Below, piece after piece: positions 24,632-32,878 of a stretch of 64,000 bases of DNA; position 1 is the first letter of the stretch, and each line of letters opens with the position of its first letter. The stretch lies in NCBI RefSeq assembly GCF_010206195.1, contig NZ_VIQT01000016.1, positions 62,001 to 126,000 on the forward strand, read 5' to 3'. The position numbers and the translations under genes are program-made. Below the pieces are notes generated by a model that did no database searches, was not told the DNA's origin, and saw nothing but the letters and a program-made list of their open reading frames with translations. Origin of the DNA: Anaerotruncus colihominis. Lineage in GTDB: Bacteria; Bacillota; Clostridia; Oscillospirales; Ruminococcaceae.

Positions 24632-25252
24632 TTATCTTGCGGCCTCTTTGGCCGGGGCTGTACTGCGGGCGGCTTCGGCGGCCTTGCGTCCGCTCTGCCT
24701 TGCCCGCCAGTATTCAGGGTTATACTGCCGGATGGACTGGTTGAGGTTTTCTTCAAACTGCTCTTTGTCCTTAATGCGGTCAGGGATGTTCCTCAGCTTT
24801 TTATCCAGCAGCTCCCGGAGCACTACGCTTTCCTGCGCGTCCTCCTCATAGCAGATATAGCCCTTATCCTTGAAGCCGCATTTTTTGGCCGCTGGGGAGA
24901 GGACGGCGGCTACCTCGTTTGCCACCATCGTTCCGCCGTGGCTGGCGGTAGATACCAGAAACACCCCTGGACAGAGGGTTTCACAGCTCTGCACCTCACC
25001 CCACGGGGAACTTTTCGGCGCATGGAACATTCCGCCCGTCCGGTTCCGGTCCGCCTGCATGAGCGCCGCCTTTTCCAATATGGCGCGAAGTTCCGGGGAA
25101 AAATAGGCATATTCCCGCAGGACCCGGGCGGCGTCCCCACCACAGGCGTTCATCAACAGGGTATAGGCGTCGCTATCCGCTTTGGTACAGCGGCCCAGCA
25201 GTTTTCCGTCGTAATAGCAGGCCGCGTCATAGCCCGTCCGTTTGCGTGGCAT
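24632..25252 (-). CDS. Conserved ICE protein, DUF7007-like
   Basis: 206 residues starting MPRKRTGYDAACYYDGKLLGRCTKAD. It contains PGVFLVSTASHGGTMVANEVAA, recalling proteins I know as DUF7007; that name is from memory and weak. Cys-poor, soluble, with a charged C-terminus. The start is set by GGAGG upstream; the longer frame starts inside palindrome copy n. It sits between SpoVG-like and PrgI genes. Role unknown. Confidence 0.65.
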   Translation of the reverse strand: MPRKRTGYDAACYYDGKLLGRCTKADSDAYTLLMNACGGDAARVLREYAYFSPELRAILEKAALMQADRNRTGGMFHAPKSSPWGEVQSCETLCPGVFLVSTASHGGTMVANEVAAVLSPAAKKCGFKDKGYICYEEDAQESVVLRELLDKKLRNIPDRIKDKEQFEENLNQSIRQYNPEYWRARQSGRKAAEAARSTAPAKEAAR

Positions 25253-25271
25253 GGTTCCCGCCTCCTTTCTG

Positions 25272-25294
25272 CTTCGGGCCAGCATGGCCCGAGG
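25272..25294. repeat. ICE palindrome, copy n
   Basis: Loop GCA; abuts the stop codon of the SpoVG-like gene. Confidence 0.9.
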
Positions 25295-25717
25295 TCAACG
25301 CTCTGCGCTGCGGCTGGGCTTTTCCTTCGGAGACCGTTCCGCCTTTGCCTGTTCGGCAGCCGCTTTCCCGGCTTTGAGCTGGTCGCTGATGGACGCACGC
25401 CCCACAGAGCCGCGCTCCGCCATCTGTTCCAGCTTTGCCTCATAGGCTTGCAGAACAGCGGTGTTGAGCTGTTCCCGGAACTCCTTTGTGACAGGGTAGG
25501 CCATATCCCGGTAGCCGCCTTTGCCGTCCGGCTGGCTGGGCATCCCAAGAAAGAGGCCCTTGCTGCCCTGTACGATTTTCAGATTTTCCACCACAAAGCA
25601 GTCATTGAATTTCACGCTGGCAAAGCCCATGAGATTTTTCACAGGTTCGATGACCCGCACGCTTACATCCAGTTTCAAAGGGGCGGCTGGTGTTCCGCCC
25701 GCAGTTTTTTCCTGCAT
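25295..25717 (-). CDS. SpoVG-like protein
   Basis: 140 residues. LDVSVRVIEPVKNLMGFASVKFNDCFVVENLKIVQGSKGLFLGMPSQ is a clear SpoVG domain (nucleic-acid-binding, about residues 13-95) with a long Ala/Lys/Glu-rich C-terminal helix not found in sporulation SpoVG. Start ATG 25717 follows AAAGGAG. ICE-borne SpoVG-like genes are common in this family; a regulatory role in transfer gene expression is likely but unproven. Confidence 0.8.
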   Translation of the reverse strand: MQEKTAGGTPAAPLKLDVSVRVIEPVKNLMGFASVKFNDCFVVENLKIVQGSKGLFLGMPSQPDGKGGYRDMAYPVTKEFREQLNTAVLQAYEAKLEQMAERGSVGRASISDQLKAGKAAAEQAKAERSPKEKPSRSAER

Positions 25718-25733
25718 GGATTGCTCCTTTCCG

Positions 25734-25756
25734 CTTCGGGTCAGCATGGCCCGAAG
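25734..25756. repeat. ICE palindrome, copy o
   Basis: Loop GCA; 4 bp beyond the virB6 stop codon. Confidence 0.9.
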
Positions 25757-25760
25757 TCTC

Positions 25761-26627
25761 TTAATGGCAGCCGAAGATGGATTTTGCAAGACTGCCTGTT
25801 TTGAATAAGGTAAAACACAGCAGCACCGTATATCCCACGCAGCCCCAGATCGCCCCGATGGGGTCGCCGCCGGTGGCGATACTCTGGATCAGCACCGCAT
25901 AGATGGCGACACAGACCAAAATGAGCAAGCCTTGAAAGCCCACCGCAAAGAGGGAGCGGAAATAGTTCTGCCCCATGTGTCCGGTTTCCTGGTTGGGGAC
26001 GGTGGCAAACGGGATAGGCGCTAAACTTGTGAGTAAATAAATTTCAATCATACGGCCATATACGATGACGAAGATCACGATATTAAGGGCAATCATGGTA
26101 AGCTGGATCAGGAAGGATTGTAGCCAGAGCCCGAACAGAGGGCCTAACTCCATCACCTCAAGTTCTGTCCGCAGACTGTCCAGCACATCCGGCGTGATCT
26201 CTGTCCCGTTCTGGATAATGCCCGCTGACTGCTGTATCACATGCTGGCTCACATCAAAGACCGCCAGCACAATATTGAAGGTATTCGTCAGGATCATCAC
26301 AGCCACAAAGGTTTTGAACACCCACTTAAAAAACATCCATGTGTCAACTTCATGGAGGTTGTTGCGTTCTATAAGCATCTGTATCAGCTCATAAGTCATT
26401 ACAAAAGTGAGGATGACCCCGGCGATTGGCAGAATGGCAGTTTCAGAGATCTGTCGTATCATGGAAAAGACCCCGGCGTTCCAGTCCGCCGGGGTCGTGC
26501 CTACCTGTGTGGCGATCTCGCCAACGCTCTGATTGACGTTATCGAAAAGGCCGTCCAGATTTCCCATGATACCATCGACGAGCAGACCTTTCAGCCATTC
26601 AACGATTGCGTCGATGATAAAGTCCAT
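25761..26627 (-). CDS. VirB6/TrbL-like conjugation membrane protein (CD1112 family)
   Basis: 288 residues with about six transmembrane segments (around 60-82, 100-125, 165-185, 190-215, 225-250, 260-280) and the typical first part MDFIIDAIVEWLKGLLVDGIMGNL. It forms the inner-membrane pore of the T4SS. The position between the Maff2 and SpoVG-like genes matches CTn4-type elements. Confidence 0.9.
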   Translation of the reverse strand: MDFIIDAIVEWLKGLLVDGIMGNLDGLFDNVNQSVGEIATQVGTTPADWNAGVFSMIRQISETAILPIAGVILTFVMTYELIQMLIERNNLHEVDTWMFFKWVFKTFVAVMILTNTFNIVLAVFDVSQHVIQQSAGIIQNGTEITPDVLDSLRTELEVMELGPLFGLWLQSFLIQLTMIALNIVIFVIVYGRMIEIYLLTSLAPIPFATVPNQETGHMGQNYFRSLFAVGFQGLLILVCVAIYAVLIQSIATGGDPIGAIWGCVGYTVLLCFTLFKTGSLAKSIFGCH

Positions 26628-26668
26628 ACATCAGCTCCTTTTCTGGAAAAAGGGACAACGGGTGACAC

Positions 26669-26884
26669 TTAGCTGAACAGACCGGACAGCAGAGGGATAA
26701 GCTGAAGGCCGATCAGGACGACACCGCCGCCTGCCATGAGCTGCTTAATGCCCTGTGATTTTGCCGCAGGGTTGTCCGACCCGTAACCTTCCAGAAGGTT
26801 GATGACGCCCCATACCGCCAGACCGGCGCCAAGAGCCATGACCAGAATTTTGAGAATGTCGATTGCCTGATTGAAAAATTCCAT
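26669..26884 (-). CDS. Maff2 family small membrane protein (possible VirB2-like subunit)
   Basis: 71 residues: MEFFNQAIDILKILVMALGAGLAVWGVINLLEGYGSDNPAAKSQG, then a second helix (AGGGVVLIGLQLIPLLSGLF). Two TM helices joined by a short polar loop resemble VirB2-type pilins, and Maff2 genes always sit between VirD4 and VirB6. Start ATG 26884 has a GGAGG upstream; the longer frame does not. Confidence 0.88.
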   Translation of the reverse strand: MEFFNQAIDILKILVMALGAGLAVWGVINLLEGYGSDNPAAKSQGIKQLMAGGGVVLIGLQLIPLLSGLFS

Positions 26885-26950
26885 ATATGTTCCTCCATTT
26901 TGTTTGTTTGATGGTTTTGGGTACAAAAAAAGCCGCCCACATCGGCGGCG

Positions 26951-26973
26951 CTTCGGGTCATCATGGCCCGAAG
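26951..26973. repeat. ICE palindrome, copy p
   Basis: Loop TCA; abuts the virD4 stop codon. Confidence 0.9.
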
Positions 26974-28797
26974 TTACACGAACTCGTCGCTGTCCAGATC
27001 ATCGAAGTTCAACAGGTCAGCTTCTTCGTCTGTGTCGGAGCCGTCCACTTCGTACACCGTGTATTCGTCCTCCGGCTTTAGTCTCAATGGCCGGTGGCGG
27101 AACAGGCTTTCCAAGCGGAAGGCGTTTTTCTTTTTATCAAATTCGGCTGTGTACTTGTAATTCGGGTGCTTTTTCAAGTCATACTTCGGGGACAGGAAAG
27201 GCGGGAGCCCCCTAAGCTGCAAGATACATTTATCTCCGGGCATGGTGGTGATCTCGCTGGTGGTCATCAGCTCCCGGCCAAGTCGCTGCATATTCTGGCT
27301 GTAACTTTCAGACTGTCCACGGCTTCGGCCCTCGGTCTGCATGGAGATGGTGGCCTTGCCCAGCCAGTTTTCCGAAATATCCTTTAGGGTGGAAGCCTCC
27401 CGGCCTCCGAGGAATACGATACTGTCCATGTTGCCCATGATGGTTTCGGAATGGTCTTTGTACAATGCCTTGCACTGGCTCATTGCCTGATAAAAAAGCG
27501 TCAGGCTGATCTCACGGGAGCGGATGACAGCCACGATTTTTTCCAGCCCCGGCACCTGTCCGGTGTTGGCTGCCTCGTCCCACAGCACCCGCACATGGTA
27601 GGGCAGACGCCCGCCATAGGTGTTGTCAGCCCGTTCACACAGAAGGTTGAACATCTGCGAAAAAGCGAGGGCAACCAAAAAGTTGTAGGTGGTGTCCGTG
27701 TCGCTGATAAGAAAGAACAGCGCTGATTTTTCATCCCCCAGCTTATCCAGCTCCAGTTCGTCATAAGACATGATCTCCCGAAGCTGGGGAATATCAAAGG
27801 GAGCCAGTCTTGCACCGCAGGAAATCAAAATGCTTTTGGCTGTCTTGCCGCTGGCGAGCTTGTATTTCTTATACTGCCTCACGGCGAAGTGCTGGGGGCT
27901 GCGGCGTTCCAGCCCGTCAAACATATAGTCCACCGCGTTTTTGAAGGTTTCGTCATCCTCCCGGACTTCCATGCTGTTTATCATTTCCACCAGCGTATTC
28001 ATGTTGCGTTCTTCCTCCGGCCCCTCAAACACGATGTAGGCCACAAGGGCGCAGTACAAGAGGGTTTCGGCTTTGGTCCAGAACTCGTCGCCCTCCTTGC
28101 CGTCGCCTTTGGTGTTGGCGATCAGGGCGGTAACGAATTTCAAAACATCGCTCTCCGTCTTGATATAGGCCAGCGGATTATAGTGCATGGATTTTGAAAA
28201 GTCGATACTGTTGAACACCCGCACCCTGTATTTCTCCCGTTGCAGAAACCGCCCGCACTGGTCGAGGGTGCCGCCCTTCGGGTCTACCACCACATACGAG
28301 GAATGGGCTTGAAGGAGCTGCGGGGTCAGCCAGAACCTTGTCTTGCCCGAACCGGACGAGCCGATGACACAGGCGTTTAGGTTCCGGGCATTGGCGGGTA
28401 TCTTCGGACGGGTTTTCATGGTAAGGAACTCCGTCCCGGTCAGAATGACATTGTTCTGAAATTTAGGGTCAACAAATGGCTTTATATCCTCCTTTGTTCC
28501 AAAGCGGGCGGTGCCGTATTCCGCATCCCGCCGGAATTTTTTCGCCTGCCTGATCTTTGACTGTATCAGCAGATACATCCCAGCCGCACCGGCAAGGCCC
28601 ACCAGCAGGTCAATACCGCCAAGCCCCGGCCAGTAGGTTTCAAAGGCTTTTGGGAAGGTATCGAGCATCCCCATGAGCTTTGTCCCGAAGTCTGTGCCGG
28701 GGGCGATCCGGTAGGCCGTCCCGATTTTGGAGAAAAACCAGAACACAAAGAGGTACGGCAGGTTTGGGAGCACATATTTTCTGATCTTGTCACTCAA
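26974..28797 (-). CDS. VirD4/TraG-type coupling protein (CD1115 family)
   Basis: 607 residues. Two N-terminal membrane helices (about 12-25 and 60-80), then a RecA-like motor with Walker A GSSGSGKTRF and Walker B RVLWDEAANTG, and an acidic C-terminal tail. It recruits the relaxase-DNA complex to the channel. Overlaps pcfB by 4 bp (ATGA). The match to CD1115-like VirD4 is unambiguous. Confidence 0.94.
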   Translation of the reverse strand: MSDKIRKYVLPNLPYLFVFWFFSKIGTAYRIAPGTDFGTKLMGMLDTFPKAFETYWPGLGGIDLLVGLAGAAGMYLLIQSKIRQAKKFRRDAEYGTARFGTKEDIKPFVDPKFQNNVILTGTEFLTMKTRPKIPANARNLNACVIGSSGSGKTRFWLTPQLLQAHSSYVVVDPKGGTLDQCGRFLQREKYRVRVFNSIDFSKSMHYNPLAYIKTESDVLKFVTALIANTKGDGKEGDEFWTKAETLLYCALVAYIVFEGPEEERNMNTLVEMINSMEVREDDETFKNAVDYMFDGLERRSPQHFAVRQYKKYKLASGKTAKSILISCGARLAPFDIPQLREIMSYDELELDKLGDEKSALFFLISDTDTTYNFLVALAFSQMFNLLCERADNTYGGRLPYHVRVLWDEAANTGQVPGLEKIVAVIRSREISLTLFYQAMSQCKALYKDHSETIMGNMDSIVFLGGREASTLKDISENWLGKATISMQTEGRSRGQSESYSQNMQRLGRELMTTSEITTMPGDKCILQLRGLPPFLSPKYDLKKHPNYKYTAEFDKKKNAFRLESLFRHRPLRLKPEDEYTVYEVDGSDTDEEADLLNFDDLDSDEFV

Positions 28798-29264
28798 CGT
28801 CCGTCCTTCACCGCCTCTCTGGTCCGCTGCTTTTCCTTTGCCTGTGTCCTGATCTGCTCCGTGAATTTCCGAAGCTGGCCGAGGATGGAAGGCTTGTCCT
28901 GCTCTTTATTCAGCACCTTTGCGCTGTACTTCTGGAAGGCCGCCGTGATGGCGTCCGCCTGATTGGCTTTGAAAAACAGCAGGTAATGGCCGGGGCTCAC
29001 TTTATGGAAAGCGTAGTCCACATGGAACTCCTTCGCGATCCGGTCAAAATCCTTTGGGGCTCCCACATAGGGCATGGCGCTTTTGCCGCCATAGTGGTTC
29101 ATCAGCTTTTTTACGCTCTGGCGTCCCTGCGGGGTCAGCGCTTTCCGGTGGTGCTTTTGCAGTGCCCGCGCCACCTTCCCGAGAGCGGCAGCCAGCACTT
29201 TTCCCGTGAGTTTCGTTGTCCTGATCGAAAGGGCAACCGTTTTTTGGTTTACTTCTTCCTGCAT
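28794..29264 (-). CDS. PcfB family (DUF3801) protein
   Basis: 156 residues: MQEEVNQKTVALSIRTTKLTGKVLAAALGKV ... KALTPQGRQSVKKLMNHYGGKSAMPYVG, then DFDRIAKEFHVDYAFHKV. This is the PcfB family of coupling-protein partners (pCF10 nomenclature). It is translationally coupled to virD4. Confidence 0.88.
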   Translation of the reverse strand: MQEEVNQKTVALSIRTTKLTGKVLAAALGKVARALQKHHRKALTPQGRQSVKKLMNHYGGKSAMPYVGAPKDFDRIAKEFHVDYAFHKVSPGHYLLFFKANQADAITAAFQKYSAKVLNKEQDKPSILGQLRKFTEQIRTQAKEKQRTREAVKDGR

Positions 29265-29331
29265 AAAACCTCCTTTCCGTCGGGGTTCCCGCTATCCGGG
29301 AGGCCCCCGTACAATCTCGGGAAACAGAAAA

Positions 29332-29354
29332 CCTCGGGCCAATGTGGCCCGAGG
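29332..29354. repeat. ICE palindrome, copy q
   Basis: Loop ATG, symmetric variant arms CCTCGGGCCA and TGGCCCGAGG; one base beyond a stop codon. The matched change in both arms is a compensatory pair. Confidence 0.9.
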
Positions 29355-29355
29355 C

Positions 29356-30393
29356 TTACCGCTCGACATCCCTGCCGGACGGAGCTTTCTTTTCCGGCTC
29401 CGTCTGGACTTTTTCGCCCTGTTCCCGCATGGTCTGCAAGATAGAGGGCTTCTTTTGAAGCTGGGAGGGCTTTTCGCCGGACAGCGGCTTGATACATTCC
29501 AGCCGGTCAGCCGCCCGGATGGCGTTGTCCGTGAGCTGCCTCTGCCATGCGCCCACGCTGGGAGCCCAGCGAAAGCCGCTGCTTTTCAGCTCGGCCCGGG
29601 TGTCCGCGTCAGGCTTTCCATCAAAGAATACCTGCAAGCGGTTGTCCTCCCGGTTCATCTCCACACGGCCCCCGTCGAACTCCCAGCCGGAAAACTCCCG
29701 CTGTGCCTGTTTGGAAAGCTGTTCGATACGGGCCTTTACCCGGCGGATCTCCGCATTGTTGTTGGTAAGCTGGTAACTTTCAAAGGGCCTCGGGTCGCTC
29801 CGCCAGCTTGACGCCATGCTTGCTTTCAGTTTTTCGATCTGGTCCGGCGACAGCAGCGCACAGCCGTCCAGCTTGCCATGTTTGCGGTAATAGGCGTTGA
29901 CCTCCTTCATAATGAGCTGGGAGCGTTCCAGCCCGTCCAGCTTCTTCTGGAGCTTTTCAATCGCTGCCGGGTCATCGGCGCTGATCCCGCCCATGCCGGT
30001 ACTGCGTATCTTATCCAGCAGCCCTTGAATATACCGCCATTCCTCCATGTTGCTGTCCCGGGCCCGGTTCTGTTTTTCTTTCTTTCCCACCGGGAAATTG
30101 GCAGGTCCGGCGATCATCATAGAGGGAACCCTTGCGTCAATGGCAAAGCCCTGGTTCATGTTTTCGGCCAGCTTGCGGGCGTAGGTGTCTAACAGATGGT
30201 CGATCTTCTCATGGTACATGGGGTCCACCCGGGATTTCTGCTTTTCCGCTATGGCGGCGGCCTTGTCCACCATTGCCCGGTATTCCGCCGTTGCGCTCCC
30301 TTCCTTGTAGTCGGAAAAGCTGTTCATTTCTTTTGCCCGGCGGGCGGTCCCTTCATTGATAGGGTAATAGTTGATGGTATGCACCTCCTTCAT
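29356..30393 (-). CDS. Large conserved ICE protein with C-terminal LPD-like domain
   Basis: 345 residues: TINYYPINEGTARRAKEMNSFSDYKEG, a long helical middle (YHEKIDHLLDTYARKLAENMN, MGGISADDP) and a C-terminal region RLQVFFDGKPDADTRAELKSSGFRWAP with SVGAWQRQLTDNA, a fold common in polyvalent proteins of mobile elements. Start is unclear: ATG 30393 has no ribosome-binding site because its own first codons form AAGGAGG. An ATC at 30375 lies eight bases behind this motif and would give INYYPINEG, close to the start of relatives. Function unknown, perhaps a protein delivered with DNA. Confidence 0.75.
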   Translation of the reverse strand: MKEVHTINYYPINEGTARRAKEMNSFSDYKEGSATAEYRAMVDKAAAIAEKQKSRVDPMYHEKIDHLLDTYARKLAENMNQGFAIDARVPSMMIAGPANFPVGKKEKQNRARDSNMEEWRYIQGLLDKIRSTGMGGISADDPAAIEKLQKKLDGLERSQLIMKEVNAYYRKHGKLDGCALLSPDQIEKLKASMASSWRSDPRPFESYQLTNNNAEIRRVKARIEQLSKQAQREFSGWEFDGGRVEMNREDNRLQVFFDGKPDADTRAELKSSGFRWAPSVGAWQRQLTDNAIRAADRLECIKPLSGEKPSQLQKKPSILQTMREQGEKVQTEPEKKAPSGRDVER

Positions 30394-30394
30394 G

Positions 30395-30417
30395 CTTCGG
30401 GCCATGCTGGCCCGAAG
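30395..30417. repeat. ICE palindrome, copy r
   Basis: Loop TGC; 2 bp beyond the ardA-like stop codon. Confidence 0.9.
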
Positions 30418-30419
30418 TC

Positions 30420-31133
30420 TTACCGTTCTTCATGGGAAGGCCCCGCCTTGTCCTTTTTCGGAGCGGGCGGGGCCTCTTGAAACCGTTTGAGTGCAGCGAG
30501 AATGGAGTGGACAGGCTCGGCCTTTTCAGGATAGGCAAATATCCGGTGTTCCGGCAGAATGTCCTGCGGCCCGTGGTAATACTCCTTGAAGCCCTCCGGG
30601 ACTGCCGACACATATCCACCGGGAGCGAATACGCCGCCCTCGTTGATACGCACATCCCGCCCGTAGGCTTCATAATCGAAGTAGTTCTGAATGTGCTCCG
30701 GTATGTCGATAGTCCCAAGCTCGTCGGCGTAAAGACGGCCCAGCCCTTCATCATCGGAAATATCCGGGTAAAAGCGGTAAAGGTCAAGGTTCTGCGTCAG
30801 GTTTATCAAATCCTTCACGCTCCTTGTGTGGTTTCCCAAGACAAGAGCGGCTTCAAAGGTTTCCAGTCCGCCCTTATCCCGTACTTCCAGCAGGGCGTGG
30901 CCCAGCTCGTTCAGCTCGTCGATGTTCTCACATTCGTAGAGATGATCGTAGAGCCCCAGCACATCACTGTCAAAGCTGGTAAAGAACACTTCGCTGTACC
31001 GTTTCCCGTCTATCCCGATTTTGGCAAGGGCGGCCTGCAACTCCTGTGTCGTCATGGGGAAATGTACCGTTGTCCCTACCTCGATCCCCATTAAGGGGTA
31101 TAGGGCTGTATTGGTTATATAGGCTTCAAACAT
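30420..31133 (-). CDS. ardA: ArdA-like antirestriction protein
   Basis: 237 residues: MFEAYITNTALYPLMGIEVGTTVHFPMTTQELQAALAKIGIDG, and an acidic middle with SDVLGLYDHLYECENIDELN ... LLEVRDKGG. ArdA mimics B-form DNA and blocks type I restriction enzymes when the ICE enters a new host. It is somewhat longer than Tn916 ArdA (about 166 residues) with a C-terminal extension. The start is set by homology and ribosome-binding site; earlier in-frame codons overlap the methyltransferase gene. Confidence 0.85.
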   Translation of the reverse strand: MFEAYITNTALYPLMGIEVGTTVHFPMTTQELQAALAKIGIDGKRYSEVFFTSFDSDVLGLYDHLYECENIDELNELGHALLEVRDKGGLETFEAALVLGNHTRSVKDLINLTQNLDLYRFYPDISDDEGLGRLYADELGTIDIPEHIQNYFDYEAYGRDVRINEGGVFAPGGYVSAVPEGFKEYYHGPQDILPEHRIFAYPEKAEPVHSILAALKRFQEAPPAPKKDKAGPSHEER

Positions 31134-31137
31134 GGGC

Positions 31138-32226
31138 TTATTCCTCCTTTCCAGCCCGGTCAGCCAGCACCTCATAGATCCCGGCCATAATGTAATCGGC
31201 ACAAGGGAGGGCAATCGCATTTCCCAGCGCCTTGTAGCGTTGCAGAGGCCGGATCTCCACGCCGTCCGCCCCATACTTTGTCCAGCCCTCCGGCAGCCCC
31301 ATCAGCCGTTCACTTTCTGTTTCCGTCAGAAAACGGATACAGCCGCCCGCCGGGTCGCCTTCATACCAGAAGGCGAAGGGCGTCACGTCACTGGCTAAAA
31401 GAGTGGGAAAAGGGTCAGTTGGTAATCCGAAGCTGTTTCGGAAGGCCGTTTCTTCCTGCCTTTTTGCCGCTCCCCGCATACGGAAGCACTGAAAGGGGTG
31501 GATGACTGGTATCTGCCGCCCTGTTTCAAAAGAAGCTGTTCGATCTCCTTCGGCGGCGGCCCGCCCGCCCTCTCCGCAAGGCGGAGGAAGTGGGAGCATT
31601 GGACGGGGCTTAAATAGTATGTCTGCGGCACGTCTGCCTCCAAAATCCGCCACGACGAAAATCCGCTGCCTTCGTGCCAGCCTTCGGGTGCCTGCCCAAT
31701 ACTGGGCGTCCATGAGCCGCCAGCACACATCAGGCGTTCCCCCTCGCACCACCATTCCGGCGTTTCCCCATCTTCCCGAAGGAGGCATTGGAACTTCGGT
31801 GTCCGAGAAGGCGGATAGGACGGCTCTAAAGTCCATCCGGTCATTTGTAGAAAACGCTCCCATGACGTTTTCCCAAACAGCGATAGCTGGATATAGGTTA
31901 TCAGTAGCATCCCTCATTTCCTGTATGATACGAAACGCCTGATAGAACAGGCTTGATTTTGCCCCGGCAAGGCCGGAGCGGTTGCCGATCAGAGAAAGGT
32001 TCTGACAGGGGGAACCGAAGGTAATTATATGGACAGGTGGGATTTTCCCGCCGTCCACCTTCGTAATATCCCCCAAATGCACCATGTCGGGAAAGTGCCT
32101 TTTGGTTATGGAGATGGGCGCTTTTTCAATCTCACTGGCCCATACCGGACGGATACCGCACCGGGAAGCAGCCAGAGGGAACACGCCGATCCCGTCGAAA
32201 AGGCTTCCCAGCTTAATGTCCGGCAT
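31138..32226 (-). CDS. DNA cytosine-5 methyltransferase
   Basis: 362 residues. Motif I LGSLFDGIGVFPLA, motif IV with catalytic Cys in FGSPCQNLSLIGNR, motif VI WENVMGAF, motif VIII RQRIFVV and motif X with LGNAIALPCADYI are all present. No restriction endonuclease gene is adjacent, so it is probably an orphan that protects the ICE. The specificity is unknown; the target-recognition region (about 230-300) is short. The gene follows ardA closely in the same operon. Confidence 0.92.
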   Translation of the reverse strand: MPDIKLGSLFDGIGVFPLAASRCGIRPVWASEIEKAPISITKRHFPDMVHLGDITKVDGGKIPPVHIITFGSPCQNLSLIGNRSGLAGAKSSLFYQAFRIIQEMRDATDNLYPAIAVWENVMGAFSTNDRMDFRAVLSAFSDTEVPMPPSGRWGNAGMVVRGGTPDVCWRLMDAQYWAGTRRLARRQRIFVVADFGGRRAADILFKPRPMLPLPPPCGEGGRAAAEGDRTASFETGRQIPVIHPFQCFRMRGAAKRQEETAFRNSFGLPTDPFPTLLASDVTPFAFWYEGDPAGGCIRFLTETESERLMGLPEGWTKYGADGVEIRPLQRYKALGNAIALPCADYIMAGIYEVLADRAGKEE

Positions 32227-32569
32227 GGCCCGGGGTACCGTGTCCCTTCACGGCAAGCACCCCTTCCAGTGTGGTCGCCGCAATGCCCAGCCGCCCGGCA
32301 ACCGCAATATCGTTTTTTACATCCTCGTCCACAACGCTGCCGCAGACGATCAGGGTATGGGAGCGCCGCAGCATATCCCGGCGCATATCAATCCCGGCCT
32401 TGTGTTCCTCGGGAACGCTGTCATTCAAAAACAGCGGCAGATACAAGAGCGGGCAGATCGGGGAAAAGCCCGCCTCATAAGCAAGACGGCAGTAGTGGGC
32501 CGCCAGCTCCATATCAACATCCGGCTCGCCGCTCCATGCGGCAGTCAGGTATGCTAAAGGTCGTTTCAT
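32213..32569 (-). CDS. DUF7768/DUF4406-like deoxyribosyltransferase-fold protein
   Basis: 118 residues: KRPLAYLTAAWSGEPDVDMELAAHYCRLAYEAGFSPICPLLYLP, then DMRRDMLRRSHTLIVCGSVVDEDV. The layout resembles nucleoside 2-deoxyribosyltransferase-like domains (DUF4406/DUF7768) common on phages and ICEs. Start ATG 32569 follows GGAGG. It overlaps the methyltransferase by 14 bp. Activity unknown. Confidence 0.72.
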   Translation of the reverse strand: MKRPLAYLTAAWSGEPDVDMELAAHYCRLAYEAGFSPICPLLYLPLFLNDSVPEEHKAGIDMRRDMLRRSHTLIVCGSVVDEDVKNDIAVAGRLGIAATTLEGVLAVKGHGTPGHAGH

Positions 32570-32655
32570 TGGTTGAGCCTCCATTTCTGTTTTGGTTTAG
32601 GGAAAAGCAAGGTATCGCCCAACCCCTCCGCCCCTTCCCCCGGGAAGGGGAACGG

Positions 32656-32819
32656 CTCTGGAGAATTTATATCCCCGTCGCTTGACCGGGAAAAAGCACA
32701 ACCGGGAGAAATCCGTCAAGGGTGCCTCTGGCACCGCCTGCGGCGGCGCTGCCCTTGACTGATTTTCCCGGCTATGCTACGGAATAACTGGCGACGGGGA
32801 ATAATTTATATCTCCAGAG
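32656..32819. repeat. Nested long inverted repeat, possible oriT or structured RNA
   Basis: Outer arms CTCTGGAG/CTCCAGAG and CCCCGTCGC/GCGACGGGG (32656-32681 with 32791-32819) enclose inner arms CCGGGA-AAATC-GTCAAGGG and CCCTTGAC-GATTT-CCCGG (32702-32722 with 32752-32771). It fills the 309-bp gap between the DUF7768-like gene and parB. No gene is seen. Confidence 0.7.
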
Positions 32820-32848
32820 CTTCGGGGCGCGGGGCAGAGCCCCGCAAT

Positions 32849-32871
32849 CCTCGGGCCATGCTGACCCGAAG
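32849..32871. repeat. ICE palindrome, copy s
   Basis: Loop TGC; 7 bp beyond the parB-like stop codon. Confidence 0.9.
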
Positions 32872-32878
32872 TTTTGGC

